Under the pieces are notes generated by a model that ran no database searches, was not told the origin of the DNA, and was given only the letters and a program-made list of their open reading frames with translations. DNA of 64,000 nucleotides, from the NCBI GenBank assembly GCA_900109435.1, contig FNZT01000003.1, forward strand, positions 186,001-250,000, read 5' to 3'. The translations under genes and the position numbers were made by a program. Of the stretch, positions 7,544-17,600 are shown piece by piece; position 1 is the first letter of the stretch, and every line of letters starts with the position of its first letter. The stretch comes from Ruminococcus sp. YRD2003. GTDB lineage: Bacteria > Bacillota > Clostridia > Oscillospirales > Ruminococcaceae.

Positions 7544-8334
7544 TATTTAACCTCGTTTATTTTTGAAATTATTTCCGAATAAGCTGATGTCAGGTCCTTC
7601 TGCGGGTCGTCGATAACTGCATTGTCGATGTCGAGTCTGCTCAGTATATCCAGCTCCCTGCGCTGCCGCTCTTCGAGCGCGGAGATATAACCATCAAATC
7701 CGCTAAGTCCGCAGCTCTTGCCGAATGCGCCGTTACAGTGATAGTCGATGACAGCATTGAGCCAATCGTCTCCGCGTTCCACGGATGCTTTCTTTACGCT
7801 GTTATAAATGTCACTGTTTTTCAGGTACACTACAAACGGCGAAAGCGGCTTTATTATATCGCAGAGCTCGCGTATGTATGTCTCGGAAGCAGCCTCGTCA
7901 AAGCCGAACCTCATCATCGTCTCACACATCGGATTTTGCAGCAGCACGCAGTTGAAAACGTACTTGCTGTCATGGATACTCTGCACGAATTCGTGCCATT
8001 TATCGAGCATTACGGGTCGTTCTGTCTCCCACGGCAGGAAGTCATATACTTTGCGCTGTAGGAGCTTCTCGAACAATTCACCGCTGAATTCTCCGAGATG
8101 TACGATAAATCCGTCTGATTTTTCAGTGCAAGCAGATAGTATCTGCTGCTGCTCGGCGTAGGTGAAGTTCGTCATATCCTCGCGGGAGAGGAAGGCATGA
8201 AATTCGTAGTCCGCGGGGTGATCTCCCGTACCCTCGTCAACGAAACGCATACCGAGTTCTTCGGCTATAAATCGGGAAGTTGTGCTCTTTCCCGAGCATG
8301 GCGGTCCCTCAACAATTATTAGTTTTCTATTCAT
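7543..8334 (-). CDS. P-loop NTPase, possible small-molecule kinase
   Basis: A 263-residue protein with an N-terminal Walker A (IIVEGPPCSGKSTTSRFIAEEL) as in nucleotide or aminoglycoside-type kinases. The rest (Trp, Asp and His-rich stretches such as LDKWHEFVQSI) is not recognised. A phosphate donor is likely ATP; the acceptor is unknown. The gene overlaps the phosphatase gene by eight bases and the flavodoxin gene by one. The phosphatase-kinase-flavodoxin trio therefore forms a compact block between hisH and hisA. Confidence 0.75.
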   Translation of the reverse strand: MNRKLIIVEGPPCSGKSTTSRFIAEELGMRFVDEGTGDHPADYEFHAFLSREDMTNFTYAEQQQILSACTEKSDGFIVHLGEFSGELFEKLLQRKVYDFLPWETERPVMLDKWHEFVQSIHDSKYVFNCVLLQNPMCETMMRFGFDEAASETYIRELCDIIKPLSPFVVYLKNSDIYNSVKKASVERGDDWLNAVIDYHCNGAFGKSCGLSGFDGYISALEERQRRELDILSRLDIDNAVIDDPQKDLTSAYSEIISKINEVK

Positions 8335-9034
8335 ATATAACCTCTGAGGAGAGGAGCTTATTGCGTATCATCTCAGCATATTCTGCTGAAAGCCCGATAC
8401 TACAGAAATAGTTCTCAACGTTTTCATAGCGCTCTGTAAACAGGTCGATAAAGCGTTCCATACTTTTTTCATTTGCAAGAACGATATTCCTGTCGACTTC
8501 GGGATGACTTGCAAGAAAGGCTGAAAGGCGAATGTGGTTGTATTCGCGGCTAATGACATAATCACGCACGATAGTCTCCCTGTCAACGCTGCACATAAGC
8601 AGGATTACAGCGGACACAACACCCGTTCTGTCTTTGCCTGCTGTGCAGTGAAACAGCACACCGTTTTCAGCCTCAGCCATAGCACGCCAGACGCTCGGAA
8701 TATTCTCCGCAGTCACGATATCCATATACGACAGCGGGACAGCTTCAAGGCTCTCGGGGACACCGCTACCCTCGGTTATCGGAAAGTGATGATAGTCAAA
8801 TCCTGCAATATCGGCAAATCCATCGGGGACTCTTTCTGTCTCGGCTTCCGTGCGCATATCTATTATTGTAGTGATACGGTTTGAAAGTAATTTTTCGACA
8901 TCCTCGGTGGAAGGAACTGCGGGAACATCACTGCGCCATATCATGCCTTTCCGTGTCACTTTTCCGTCGGATGTTTTGAAGCCTCCGAGCTCCCGTGTAT
9001 TGAATGAGCAGGAAAGCAGGCTATTGTATGTCAT
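8327..9034 (-). CDS. Tyrosine/serine-type protein phosphatase (PTP-like)
   Basis: A 235-residue phosphatase. HCTAGKDRTG is the CX5R active-site loop with nucleophilic Cys and phosphate-binding Arg; NTRELGGFKTSDGK and IIDMRTEAE near the N-terminus are typical of the bacterial Y_phosphatase3 (IphP/MptpB-like) family. It may dephosphorylate proteins or phospholipids. No signal peptide is present. It overlaps the stop region of hisH by four bases, so it is cotranscribed with the histidine genes, although no histidine step needs it (histidinol-phosphatase, HisN/HisK, is otherwise missing from this operon). A role as histidinol phosphatase is a speculation. Confidence 0.85.
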   Translation of the reverse strand: MTYNSLLSCSFNTRELGGFKTSDGKVTRKGMIWRSDVPAVPSTEDVEKLLSNRITTIIDMRTEAETERVPDGFADIAGFDYHHFPITEGSGVPESLEAVPLSYMDIVTAENIPSVWRAMAEAENGVLFHCTAGKDRTGVVSAVILLMCSVDRETIVRDYVISREYNHIRLSAFLASHPEVDRNIVLANEKSMERFIDLFTERYENVENYFCSIGLSAEYAEMIRNKLLSSEVIYE

Positions 9035-9636
9035 ATCAGACCAGCAAAACTGCGGAGTATCTTCAAGCCTGTTTCTCCTGATTTTTCGGGATGGAACTGA
9101 GCTCCGTACACGTAATTGCCGTCGTATACGAGAGCGGGGACACGTCCGCCGTACTCGCTGTATGCTGCAATATACTTATCTTCGCACTGAGCCTTGTACG
9201 AGTGAACGAAATAAACGTACTCGTTATCGCCGATATTTTCGAGCAGCGGGCAGTCATTGAGCTTTTCGAGCTTATTCCAGCCCATGTGCGGGATTATGAG
9301 GTCGGGCTCGTCCATTTTTATGACAGAGCCTGCGATAAGACCCAAGCCGTCGCACTCTTCAAACTCATAACCCTTTTCAAAAATGAGCTGCATACCGAGG
9401 CAGATACCGAGAAAGGGCTTCTTAGCGGCTTCTTCCTTGATAGTATCGACAAGTCCCGACTTGTTGAGCATCTCCATAGCCGATGGAAAAGCGCCTACTC
9501 CCGGGAGGATAACGGCGTCGGCTGCTATGACAGACTCCTTGTCCTTTACGAGTGCGCTCTCCAGTCCGAGGTGGTCAAGAGCATTTTTTACGCTGAATAT
9601 ATTGCCTGCACCGTAGTCGATTATGGCTATCATCAC
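9031..9636 (-). CDS. hisH: Imidazole glycerol phosphate synthase, glutamine amidotransferase subunit
   Basis: HisH hydrolyses glutamine and channels ammonia to HisF. The class I amidotransferase triad is present: GICLGMQLIF (nucleophile Cys) and QFHPEKSGE (His and Glu). DYGAGNIFSVKNAL is the conserved N-terminus. Two adjacent ATGs occur at the start; either works. It overlaps hisB by four bases. Length 201 is normal. Confidence 0.97.
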   Translation of the reverse strand: MMIAIIDYGAGNIFSVKNALDHLGLESALVKDKESVIAADAVILPGVGAFPSAMEMLNKSGLVDTIKEEAAKKPFLGICLGMQLIFEKGYEFEECDGLGLIAGSVIKMDEPDLIIPHMGWNKLEKLNDCPLLENIGDNEYVYFVHSYKAQCEDKYIAAYSEYGGRVPALVYDGNYVYGAQFHPEKSGETGLKILRSFAGLI

Positions 9637-10226
9637 AGTACCCCTTTCGTGGAGAGCGTCGAGCCGTCTGTGTTCTCTGTCACGGCAGTCTTGAGAGCGT
9701 GTGCGACCGCCTTGTAGACAGCTTCACACTTGTGGTGGTCATTAGAGCCGTAAAGCAGGTTGATGTGCAGCGTCATGCCTGAATTGAAGGCAAACGCACG
9801 GAAAAATTCCTCCGTCATGCACAGGTCATACTCGCCGCACGACTGATTCGTGAACGGGCAGTTGAACACAAGGAACGGTCTGTTGCTGAGGTCGAGGCTC
9901 GCCATAGCGAGCGACTCGTCCATGGGTATATAGGCAGTACCGTAGCGGACAATTCCCGACTTGGCACCGAGAGCCTGTCCCAGAGCCTGACCGAGTGCGA
10001 TCCCCGTATCCTCTATCGTGTGGTGACAGTCTACCTGCAAGTCGCCCTTGACCTTGATAGTCATGCTGATACCGCTGTGTACCGAGAGAGCGGTCAGCAT
10101 ATGGTCAAAAAAGCCGACTCCCGTGTCTATATCAGCCTTACCCTTGCCGTCTATGTCAACATTTACGAAGATGTCGGTTTCTTTCGTCTTGCGGACAATT
10201 TCGCCGCTTCTTTTCAGCTTAGCCAT
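9633..10226 (-). CDS. hisB: Imidazoleglycerol-phosphate dehydratase
   Basis: HisB removes water from imidazole glycerol phosphate to give imidazole acetol phosphate. This is the monofunctional form without phosphatase domain. Metal-binding motifs GFFDHML, DCHHTIEDTGIALGQAL and the C-terminal DHHKCEAVYKAVAHAL are clear. The start at 10226 (MAKLKRSGEI) is chosen as the family N-terminus rather than a codon 33 bases upstream. It overlaps hisC by eight bases. Confidence 0.97.
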   Translation of the reverse strand: MAKLKRSGEIVRKTKETDIFVNVDIDGKGKADIDTGVGFFDHMLTALSVHSGISMTIKVKGDLQVDCHHTIEDTGIALGQALGQALGAKSGIVRYGTAYIPMDESLAMASLDLSNRPFLVFNCPFTNQSCGEYDLCMTEEFFRAFAFNSGMTLHINLLYGSNDHHKCEAVYKAVAHALKTAVTENTDGSTLSTKGVL

Positions 10227-11280
10227 TAAGTATCTCCTCCAATGCTGAGAATAATGCATCCATTTCCTCGCGCGTACCGATAGAAATGCGCAGATGATCC
10301 TTTATTATCGGCTGATCCCACCAGCGTACGAATATGCTGCGCTTTTTGAGTTCCGTAAATACATACTCTGCGGTCTTGCATTTAGGCGATGCGAAAATGA
10401 AATTGCTTTTTGAATCGGGGAATGTGAAGCCGAGTTCCGCAAGTCTTGTCTTTGAGTATTCACGTGTGTCGATTATCTTCTGTACAGTTTCGCGGAAGTA
10501 TATTTCGTTGCGGACAGCTGCCGCTCCGCAAAGCTGTGTGACAGTGTTCATCGTGTATGAATTTATCGAGAACTTAACATCGTTCATGTACTGTATCAGC
10601 TTCTTGCTTCCGATAGCGAAGCCTATTCGCATACCCGCCATGGAGCGTGATTTCGAGAAGGTCTGGATCACGAGCAGATTATCGTATTTCTCGGTCAGAG
10701 GCAGACAGCTCTCGCAGCCGAAGTCGATGTAAGCTTCATCTATCATCACTACGGAGTCGGGATTTGCTCTGATGATATCCTCTATCATCTCCACGGACTC
10801 ATACACGCCTGTCGGAGCATTGGGATTCGGGAAGATTATACCTCCGTTCTCGCACTTATAGTCCTCGGGGTCGATAGTGAAGTCGGGACGCAGCGGTTTC
10901 TTCACGTAAGGAATGCGGTAGACATCAGCCCATACGGGATAGAATGAGTAGGTGATATCGGGGAAAAGGATTGGCTTATCCGAGTTGAAGAACGTGAGAA
11001 AAGCCATTGATATTACATCGTCCGAGCCTACTCCCACGAAAACCTGAGCGGGGTCAACGCCGTATCTTTCAGCGATAGCGTCAGTGAGCACTGCCGCATC
11101 GGGAGTAGGGTACAGCCTCATGCGCGAGACGTCAAAATTGTCGAGTATCTCCCTGACCTCGGGCGCGGGCGGATACGGATTCTCGTTTGTATTGAGCTTG
11201 ATGACGTTCGTGTTCTTGGGCTGTTCACCCGGAACGTAGGGTACTACCCTGCGGACGCCGCTCTCCCATGATTTATTCAT
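10219..11280 (-). CDS. hisC: Histidinol-phosphate aminotransferase
   Basis: HisC is a PLP enzyme that transfers the amino group from glutamate to imidazole acetol phosphate. LNTNENPYPPAPEV, VGVGSDDVISM, PNPNAPTG, MIDEAYIDFG and TFSKSRSMAGMRIGFAIG (Schiff-base Lys in SKSRS) place it in aminotransferase family I/II. The 353-residue length is normal. A 114-base gap holding no gene separates it from hisD upstream. Confidence 0.96.
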   Translation of the reverse strand: MNKSWESGVRRVVPYVPGEQPKNTNVIKLNTNENPYPPAPEVREILDNFDVSRMRLYPTPDAAVLTDAIAERYGVDPAQVFVGVGSDDVISMAFLTFFNSDKPILFPDITYSFYPVWADVYRIPYVKKPLRPDFTIDPEDYKCENGGIIFPNPNAPTGVYESVEMIEDIIRANPDSVVMIDEAYIDFGCESCLPLTEKYDNLLVIQTFSKSRSMAGMRIGFAIGSKKLIQYMNDVKFSINSYTMNTVTQLCGAAAVRNEIYFRETVQKIIDTREYSKTRLAELGFTFPDSKSNFIFASPKCKTAEYVFTELKKRSIFVRWWDQPIIKDHLRISIGTREEMDALFSALEEILNG

Positions 11281-11394
11281 ATTATCACTTCCTGTTAACC
11301 TAATTGCGTAAATTGTACCTTTTTGTGGTCGCTGCTGATTATGACCGCACTGCTGTGCGGGTTGCTTATATCCGCTCAGCTCTGCCCAGACGGC

Positions 11395-12678
11395 TCATTC
11401 AAATCTAACTTTTATCGCATTCGCGTGGGCTGTAAGTCCCTCGCGCTCGGCGATGAGGACGATATCGTCCTTAGCGGCGCGGAGAGCATCCTCGGTGTAG
11501 TAGGTGTAGCTCATACGCTTAGTAAAGCTTGCAACTCCGAGAGGCGAGAAGAAGCGTGCAGTGCCGCTTGTGGGAAGCACGTGGTTCGGACCTGCGTAAT
11601 AATCTCCGAGAGGCTCGGAAGCGTAGTTTCCGAGGAATACCGAGCCCGCATTCTCGATACTGCCGAGAAGCTCGAACGGATTCTCCATGAGGACTTCAAG
11701 GTGCTCGGGAGCTATCTCATTGGCAAGCTCCACGCACTTTTCGCGGCTGTCAGCAATAATTATCGCACCGTAGCCGTCAAGCGACTTCTCGATTATTTCC
11801 TTTCGGGAGAGATACTCCTTCTGGCGCTCTATCTCGGCAATGGTAGCGTCCGCGAGCTTCTCGCTCGTAGTTACCATAATTGAGGAAGCGATGACGTCGT
11901 GCTCTGCCTGAGACATAAGGTCTGCGGCTGCGAACTTCGGGTCCGCGGTATCGTCAGCGATAACGAGTATCTCGCTCGGACCTGCTATCATGTCGATATC
12001 GACTACGCCGTAAAGCAGCTTCTTGGCTGTAGCAACGTAGATATTACCGGGACCTACTATCTTGTCGCACTTCGGAATCTCCTCTGTGCCGTATGCGAGA
12101 GCTGCGATAGCCTGAGCACCGCCCGAGAGGAACACGCGGTCTACTCCGCATATAGCGGCAGCGACGAGTATATCCTTGTTAGGAGTACCGTCCTTCTTGG
12201 GCGGAGTCACCATTATAATTTCCTTTACGCCTGCTATCTTAGCAGGGATAGCGTTCATAAGCACGCTTGAGGGATATGCAGCCGTACCGCCTGGAACGTA
12301 CAAACCTACTCGTGTAAGTCCGCGAACCTTCTGTCCCATTATACAGCCGTCAGCTTTTGCATTGATAAAGCCCTGCTCGACCTGACGGTTGTGGAAATCG
12401 GCGATGTTCTCCTGAGCGTTGAGGAGAGCGTCCACAAACTCCTGGTCAGCCTCGGTGAGAGCGTCGTTGATGACCTCACGAGGTACTTCATAATACTGCG
12501 AGAGGTTGCCGTCGAATTTTAGTGTATAGTTTTTTACGGCAGTATCGCCGTTAGCACGAACATCTTCAATAATAGCGGAAACAGTCTCGGTGACCTTCTT
12601 ATTGGTCTCGCCCGCACGCTTTCCGAGCTCCTCAAGGAAGAGCTTTTCGTCTGTACCGTTTGCGAATATCTTTTTCAT
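11395..12678 (-). CDS. hisD: Histidinol dehydrogenase
   Basis: HisD oxidises histidinol to histidine with two NAD. Conserved features: YVPGGTAAYPSSVLM, GVDRVFLSGGAQAIAALAYGTE, KIVGPGNIYVATAKKLL, DMIAGPSEILVIAD, AEHDVIASS, APEHLE and the C-terminal GPNHVLPTSGTARF with zinc and catalytic His/Glu residues. 427 residues, normal. It lies 15 bases after hisG. Confidence 0.97.
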   Translation of the reverse strand: MKKIFANGTDEKLFLEELGKRAGETNKKVTETVSAIIEDVRANGDTAVKNYTLKFDGNLSQYYEVPREVINDALTEADQEFVDALLNAQENIADFHNRQVEQGFINAKADGCIMGQKVRGLTRVGLYVPGGTAAYPSSVLMNAIPAKIAGVKEIIMVTPPKKDGTPNKDILVAAAICGVDRVFLSGGAQAIAALAYGTEEIPKCDKIVGPGNIYVATAKKLLYGVVDIDMIAGPSEILVIADDTADPKFAAADLMSQAEHDVIASSIMVTTSEKLADATIAEIERQKEYLSRKEIIEKSLDGYGAIIIADSREKCVELANEIAPEHLEVLMENPFELLGSIENAGSVFLGNYASEPLGDYYAGPNHVLPTSGTARFFSPLGVASFTKRMSYTYYTEDALRAAKDDIVLIAEREGLTAHANAIKVRFE

Positions 12679-12693
12679 ATTATCCTCTCCTGT

Positions 12694-13323
12694 TTACAGA
12701 TTTGCCTGTATCTTCTCGATAAGTGACTCTATCTCAGCCTGACGCATTTTAAGGCTGACTGTGTTTACTATCAGTCTTGCAGAGATGGGCGCAACGTCCT
12801 CGATGACCTCGAGCCCGTTCTCTTTCAGTGTCGTGCCTGTCTCGACGATATCGACAATACCGTCTGCGAGTTCAAGCAGAGGCGCGAGCTCTACCGAGCC
12901 CTCTATCTTCACTATATCAACGTCCATGCCCTTCTTCTCGAAGAAACTGCGGGAAACATTCGGATACTTGGTAGCTATGGTCTTTACGCCGAAGCCGCGG
13001 TAGAAATCGTATCCTTTCTTGGTAGCAAGAGCAAATTTGCATCTGCCGAAGCCGAGGTCTACAAGCTCGAAGAACTTGCCCTTCATCTCCATTATAGTGT
13101 CCTTGCCGACAACTCCCATGTCACATACACCGTGTTCAACATAGGTTATTACGTCATTCGCCTTAGCAAGTACGACTTCGAGATTTGCATCGGGTACGGG
13201 AAGTATCAGCTTTCTGCCCTTATCGCGTACAGCGGAGCAGTCAAAGCCGAGTTTTTCGAGAAGTCCGACTGTATCCTTTTCAAGTCTGCCCTTTGTGAGA
13301 GCTATTCTGATAGGCTTATCCAT
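12694..13323 (-). CDS. hisG: ATP phosphoribosyltransferase, short form
   Basis: HisG condenses ATP with PRPP, the first and feedback-controlled step. It is the 209-residue short form lacking the C-terminal regulatory domain, which therefore needs HisZ from the neighbouring gene. IRIALTKGRLEKDT and DGIVDIVETGTTLKENGL (PRPP-binding loop) are visible. It overlaps hisZ by one base (TAATG). Confidence 0.97.
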   Translation of the reverse strand: MDKPIRIALTKGRLEKDTVGLLEKLGFDCSAVRDKGRKLILPVPDANLEVVLAKANDVITYVEHGVCDMGVVGKDTIMEMKGKFFELVDLGFGRCKFALATKKGYDFYRGFGVKTIATKYPNVSRSFFEKKGMDVDIVKIEGSVELAPLLELADGIVDIVETGTTLKENGLEVIEDVAPISARLIVNTVSLKMRQAEIESLIEKIQANL

Positions 13324-14516
13324 TATGCATCCTCCCTGCTCGAGCCGTTGATGACTACGACCTTTGCTATCTTCTTTTCCTTAGCGTATTCGCGGACTGT
13401 CTCTATATCGTCAAACAGAGCGTTCTCGACGATAAGTCCCTGTTCGCGGAGTTCGTTTGCTGCCTTTACAGCGGCAACTTCGCAGCCTTTTTCTGCATAG
13501 ACGATGGCGTCGGTCTTAGGCATTGCAGGATAAACTCCGTTCTTCTCGATCACCTTCTGTATCGCGTTCACATTGACAGCGAATCCTACAGCAGGGATAT
13601 CGTAGCCGAACTCTGAAATGAGCTTGTCATAGCGTCCGCCCGAGAGGACTTCCTCGCCGTGTCCCTGTAAGTAGCCCTTGATGATAACTCCCGTGTAATA
13701 GTCGGTCTTGTTGACAAGACCGAGGTCAACGGTTATATTCGTGTCCGAGCCGCACAGCTCGGTCAAATCGGTATAGATCTCGCGGAATTCGTCAAGGATA
13801 TGCTTTACGTTCTCGTCGGGGATAAGCTCTTCAGCCTTATCGAATACCTCAACTCCTCCAAAAAGTGCGGGAAGCTTCTTCAATGCCGCAGTCACGGGAG
13901 TGGTGCCGAACGAATCGAGCAGATCGTTGAGTGCGGGGAAGTTCTTGCTCTCGATAAGCTTGCGTATACGCTCCTTGTCGGAATCGCTGACCTCGAGCTT
14001 TCCCACGAGCTCCTTGAAGACGCCGATATGACCTATTTCAAGCGAGAATTCCATACCGAATGCTTTCAGAGAATCTATCGCAGTTGAGATGACCTCAAGG
14101 TCTGCCATTTTTAGCTGTGAGCCTATGAGCTCGATACCCGCCTGCACGATTTCGTCGCTCCTGCCTTTGAGGGCGGGCTCTGTGCGGTACACAGTCTGAT
14201 TGTAGCAGAGCTTGAGCGGAAGAACAGCTTCACGAAGACGTGTAGCCACAACTCTTGCGATAGGCATGGTCGAGTCGGGACGCATAACAAGGAGCCTTCC
14301 CTTGCTGTCTGTAAGCTTGTAGAGGTTCTCCTGAGGAAAATAGCGCGAGTTAAGGTTGAATACATCAAAGAATTCAAGACCTGGGGTTATCATTTCGCTG
14401 TATCCCCTGCTTGTGAATATCCTCTTTAAAGTATCCTCGATTTTCCTGCGTATGATGCACTCGCCAAAGAGCAGGTCCTTCGTGCCCTCGGGAGTGATAA
14501 GATCGTAATTTTTCAT
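13323..14516 (-). CDS. hisZ: ATP phosphoribosyltransferase regulatory subunit
   Basis: HisZ is a catalytically inactive histidyl-tRNA synthetase paralogue that binds the short HisG and carries histidine feedback control. The class II synthetase-like core is seen in TPEGTKDLLFGECIIRR, LVMRPDSTMPIARVVATRL, ELIGSQLKMADLEVI and GGRYDKLISEFG. At 397 residues it is close to family length and lacks a typical anticodon-binding domain. It is the first gene of the his operon; GGAGG lies 12 bases before the ATG. Confidence 0.93.
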   Translation of the reverse strand: MKNYDLITPEGTKDLLFGECIIRRKIEDTLKRIFTSRGYSEMITPGLEFFDVFNLNSRYFPQENLYKLTDSKGRLLVMRPDSTMPIARVVATRLREAVLPLKLCYNQTVYRTEPALKGRSDEIVQAGIELIGSQLKMADLEVISTAIDSLKAFGMEFSLEIGHIGVFKELVGKLEVSDSDKERIRKLIESKNFPALNDLLDSFGTTPVTAALKKLPALFGGVEVFDKAEELIPDENVKHILDEFREIYTDLTELCGSDTNITVDLGLVNKTDYYTGVIIKGYLQGHGEEVLSGGRYDKLISEFGYDIPAVGFAVNVNAIQKVIEKNGVYPAMPKTDAIVYAEKGCEVAAVKAANELREQGLIVENALFDDIETVREYAKEKKIAKVVVINGSSREDA

Positions 14517-14558
14517 AATGTAACTGACCTCCGAAAGAATTACTTTAGTTTGCTAATG

Positions 14559-14593
14559 TGTTACTATGGTAATATAGTAACATATTACCATAG
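14559..14593 (-). promoter_or_regulatory. Double palindromic operator at the his operon promoter
   Basis: Two interleaved perfect inverted repeats occupy the spacer and -10 of the his promoter: CTATGGTAATAT (14564-14575) with ATATTACCATAG (14582-14593), and TGTTACTAT (14559-14567) with ATAGTAACA (14574-14582). Such stacked half-sites (TTAC/GTAA) look like a binding site for a dimeric repressor that blocks RNA polymerase. A TrpR/YerC-like histidine regulator (HisR) is a candidate; no regulator gene is in the window. The 87-base leader is too short for a T-box. Confidence 0.75.
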
Positions 14594-14602
14594 AAAAGTC
14601 AA
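14574..14602 (-). promoter_or_regulatory. Promoter of the histidine operon
   Basis: On the minus strand TTGACT (14602-14597), a 17-base spacer and TACTAT (14579-14574) form a good sigma-A promoter in the 87 bases between polC and hisZ. The operator palindromes cover the spacer and -10. Confidence 0.75.
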
Positions 14603-14603
14603 G

Positions 14604-17600
14604 TTAAAAGAAGCTCATCTGTGATGATTCTGGCAAGTCGCCGAAAGCTCCTATGCTTTTCAACATATCTATTGTCGTTTTTGACGCACCGCTCATATCC
14701 TGAAACTCCTCTATGGATATGAAGCCGCCCTTCAGAGCTGCCTCACGAAGTCCCTTTGCAGCGTTTTCACCGACTCCCGACATCGCCGAGAAAGGAATTC
14801 GGAGCTTGCCGTCCTCGATAAGGAAGTCCTTGGCATCAGATTTGAAAAGGTCTATCGGCAGGAACTCATATCCGCGCGAGAGCATCTCGTTCGTGATGAG
14901 AAGGATATCGTAGAGGTCGGTCTCCTTTTTCGAGCGGTCATTTCCAAGCTCGCGGAGCTCCCGCATTTTCGCGCGGACGACCTCCTTGCCCTGAACAGCA
15001 AGCTCTGCATTGAAGTCCTCACCGCGGACGGAGAAGTACGTTGCGTAATACTCCAGCGGCATATGAAGCTTGAACCACCCGAGCTTTATCGCCGCGATAA
15101 CGTATGCTGCGGCGTGAGCTTTCGGGAACATATACTTTATCTTCAAACAGCTTTCAATGTACCACTCGGGGACGTTGTGGCTCCTGAGCATCTCGATTAT
15201 CTCGGGTGTGAACTGCTTCGGAGCCTTGCCCTTACGTGTCCACTCCATTATCTGGAACGCCATTTTGGGCTCTACGCCTTTATACAGCAGATATGTCATG
15301 ATGCTGTCACGCGTACCTATAACCTCGGATATCGTGCAGACCTTGTTATCAATGAGGTCCTTTGCATTTCCGAGCCAGACGTCGGTTCCGTGCGAAAGTC
15401 CCGATATCTGTAGGAAATCGCTGAATTTCGTGGGCTTTGCGTCCAGAAGCATCTGTATCGTGAAGCCCGTACCCATTTCGGGTATACCGAGGCTTCCCGT
15501 CTTGCAGAATATCTCTTCAGGTGTTACTCCGAGCACCGAGCAGTCCGTACACATACGTATAACATCAGGGTCGGAAGTAGGTACATCCTTTATTTTTATT
15601 CCTGTCAGGTCCTCAAGATGCTTGTACAGTGTAGGCACAACGTGACCGAGCTCATCAAGTTTAAGTATAGTATCGTGCAGTGAGTTAAATGTGAAATGGG
15701 TCGTGATAATCTCCGAATCAGCGGTATCTGCGGGGTGCTGAACGGGTGTGAAGTCGTACACCTCATAGTCAGAGGGCACAACGACCATTCCGCCTGGATG
15801 CTGACCTGTAGTACGCTTTATGCCGGTACAGCCGATAGCGAGGCGGTTCATCTCGGAGTTGTTGAGGGTTATGCCGTTGTCCTCGCAGTATTTTTTTACG
15901 TAGCCGAAAGCGGTCTTGTCCGCTACGACAGAAATAGTTCCCGCCTTGAAAACGTTTGATTTACCGAACAGCTCTTCCGTGTAGCGGTGAGCCCAGAACT
16001 GGTACTCATCGGAGAAATTGAGATCGATATCAGGCGCTTTATCGCCGTCGAAACCAAGGAAGGTCTCAAATGGGATATCGTGACCGTCGCGGTTAAGTTC
16101 AGCGCCGCATTTCGGGCATTTTTTTGGCGGGAGGTCGAAGCCCGAGCCATATACACCGTCAAGCAGGAACTCGCTGTACTTGCAGTCGGGATTGGGGCAG
16201 ACGTAATGCGGCGGGAGCGGGTTTACTTCGGAAATACCAGCCATCGAAGCTACGAACGACGAGCCTACCGAACCACGCGAGCCTACAAGATAACCATGTT
16301 CTACTGAGTTCCATACGAGCTTTTGCGCGATAATATAAAGAACGGAGAAACCGTGCTTGATAATGGAACTCAGCTCGCGGTCAAGACGCTTATCAACGAG
16401 CTCGGGAAGCGGGTCGCCGTATATTTCGTGCGCCTTATCGTGAGTGATACGTATCAGCTCTTCCTCAGCCCCTTCGATAGTCGGAGTAAACGTACCCTTT
16501 GGTATCGGGCGGACAACTTCCACCATATCCGCAATGGCATTTGTATTGGTTATGACTATTTCCTTTGCTTTTTCCTCGCCGAGATAAGCGAACTCCCTGA
16601 GCATTTCATCGGTAGTTCTGAAATACAGAGCCGCCTGATTCTCAGCGTCCTTGAATCCCATGGTAGTCAGGATTATCTTGCGGAAAATAGCATCCTTAGG
16701 GTCGATGAAGTGAACGTCGCAGGTCGCACAAACGGGGATACTCAGCCTGTCGCCGATTTTGACGATATCGGCATTGAACTCGCGGAGCTCATCGTCATCG
16801 CGTACATTTCCCTCGCGCACCATGAACTCATTATTGCAGATAGGCTGTATTTCAAGGTAATCATAGAAGCGGGCGAGGTTGTCGATAAATTCACGGGAAC
16901 GCAGGTCGACCATAGCGCGGAAGAGTTCACCCGCTTCGCAGGCACTTCCGAAGATAAGACCTTCGCGGTGCTTGATAAGGACTGACTTCGGTATGAGCGG
17001 TTTTTTGTAGAAATACTCGAGGTTGCTTATCGAAACGAGCCTGTAAAGGTTCTTCAGTCCTTCCTGATTGCGAACGAGTATTATCTGATGATAGGATTTT
17101 AGTTTTTTCTTCTCTATCTCATCAACAAGGATATTCAGCTGTTGTATCGTAGCGAATGAGCGCTCATTCTTCAGCCTTCCTGTTAGCTCTATGAATATTT
17201 TAGCAAGCATGAGTGCGTCATCAGAAGCGCGGTGATGCTCGAAATTACCGAGCTTGAGCTGTTTCGCGACGTGGTTTAGCTTGTGGCGTCCCATTTCGGG
17301 AAGCATAGACTGACACATAACGAGAGTATCGACCCACGTATAAGGGAAGCTGATATCGTTGCGCGCGCAGACCTGATTTATCATATTCGTATCGAAGCGG
17401 GCGTTGTGTGCGACGAGCACAGGTCTGTCTCCGCAGAACTCCATAAATTGCCGCAGAGCCTTGCTTTCGTCAGGAGCGTCGGCAACATCCGCGTCGCTGA
17501 TACCTGTCAGTTCGGTTATCTTTTCAGGGATATGGAATCCGGGGTTGACTTTAGTATTGAAACTGTCTATAACCTGTAGATTTTTAAGTTTAACAGCGCC

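Noticed and set aside
11323..11883. 186-codon plus-strand frame over the end of hisD
   Set aside because: It is a shadow of hisD codon use, without SD or known domain.
14517..14603. T-box or histidine leader attenuator before hisZ
   Set aside because: Only 87 bases separate polC and hisZ, with no His-rich leader peptide, T-box sequence or terminator; the palindromes fit an operator.
16323..16985. 220-codon plus-strand frame inside polC
   Set aside because: Antisense shadow; polC is continuous with all motifs on the minus strand.
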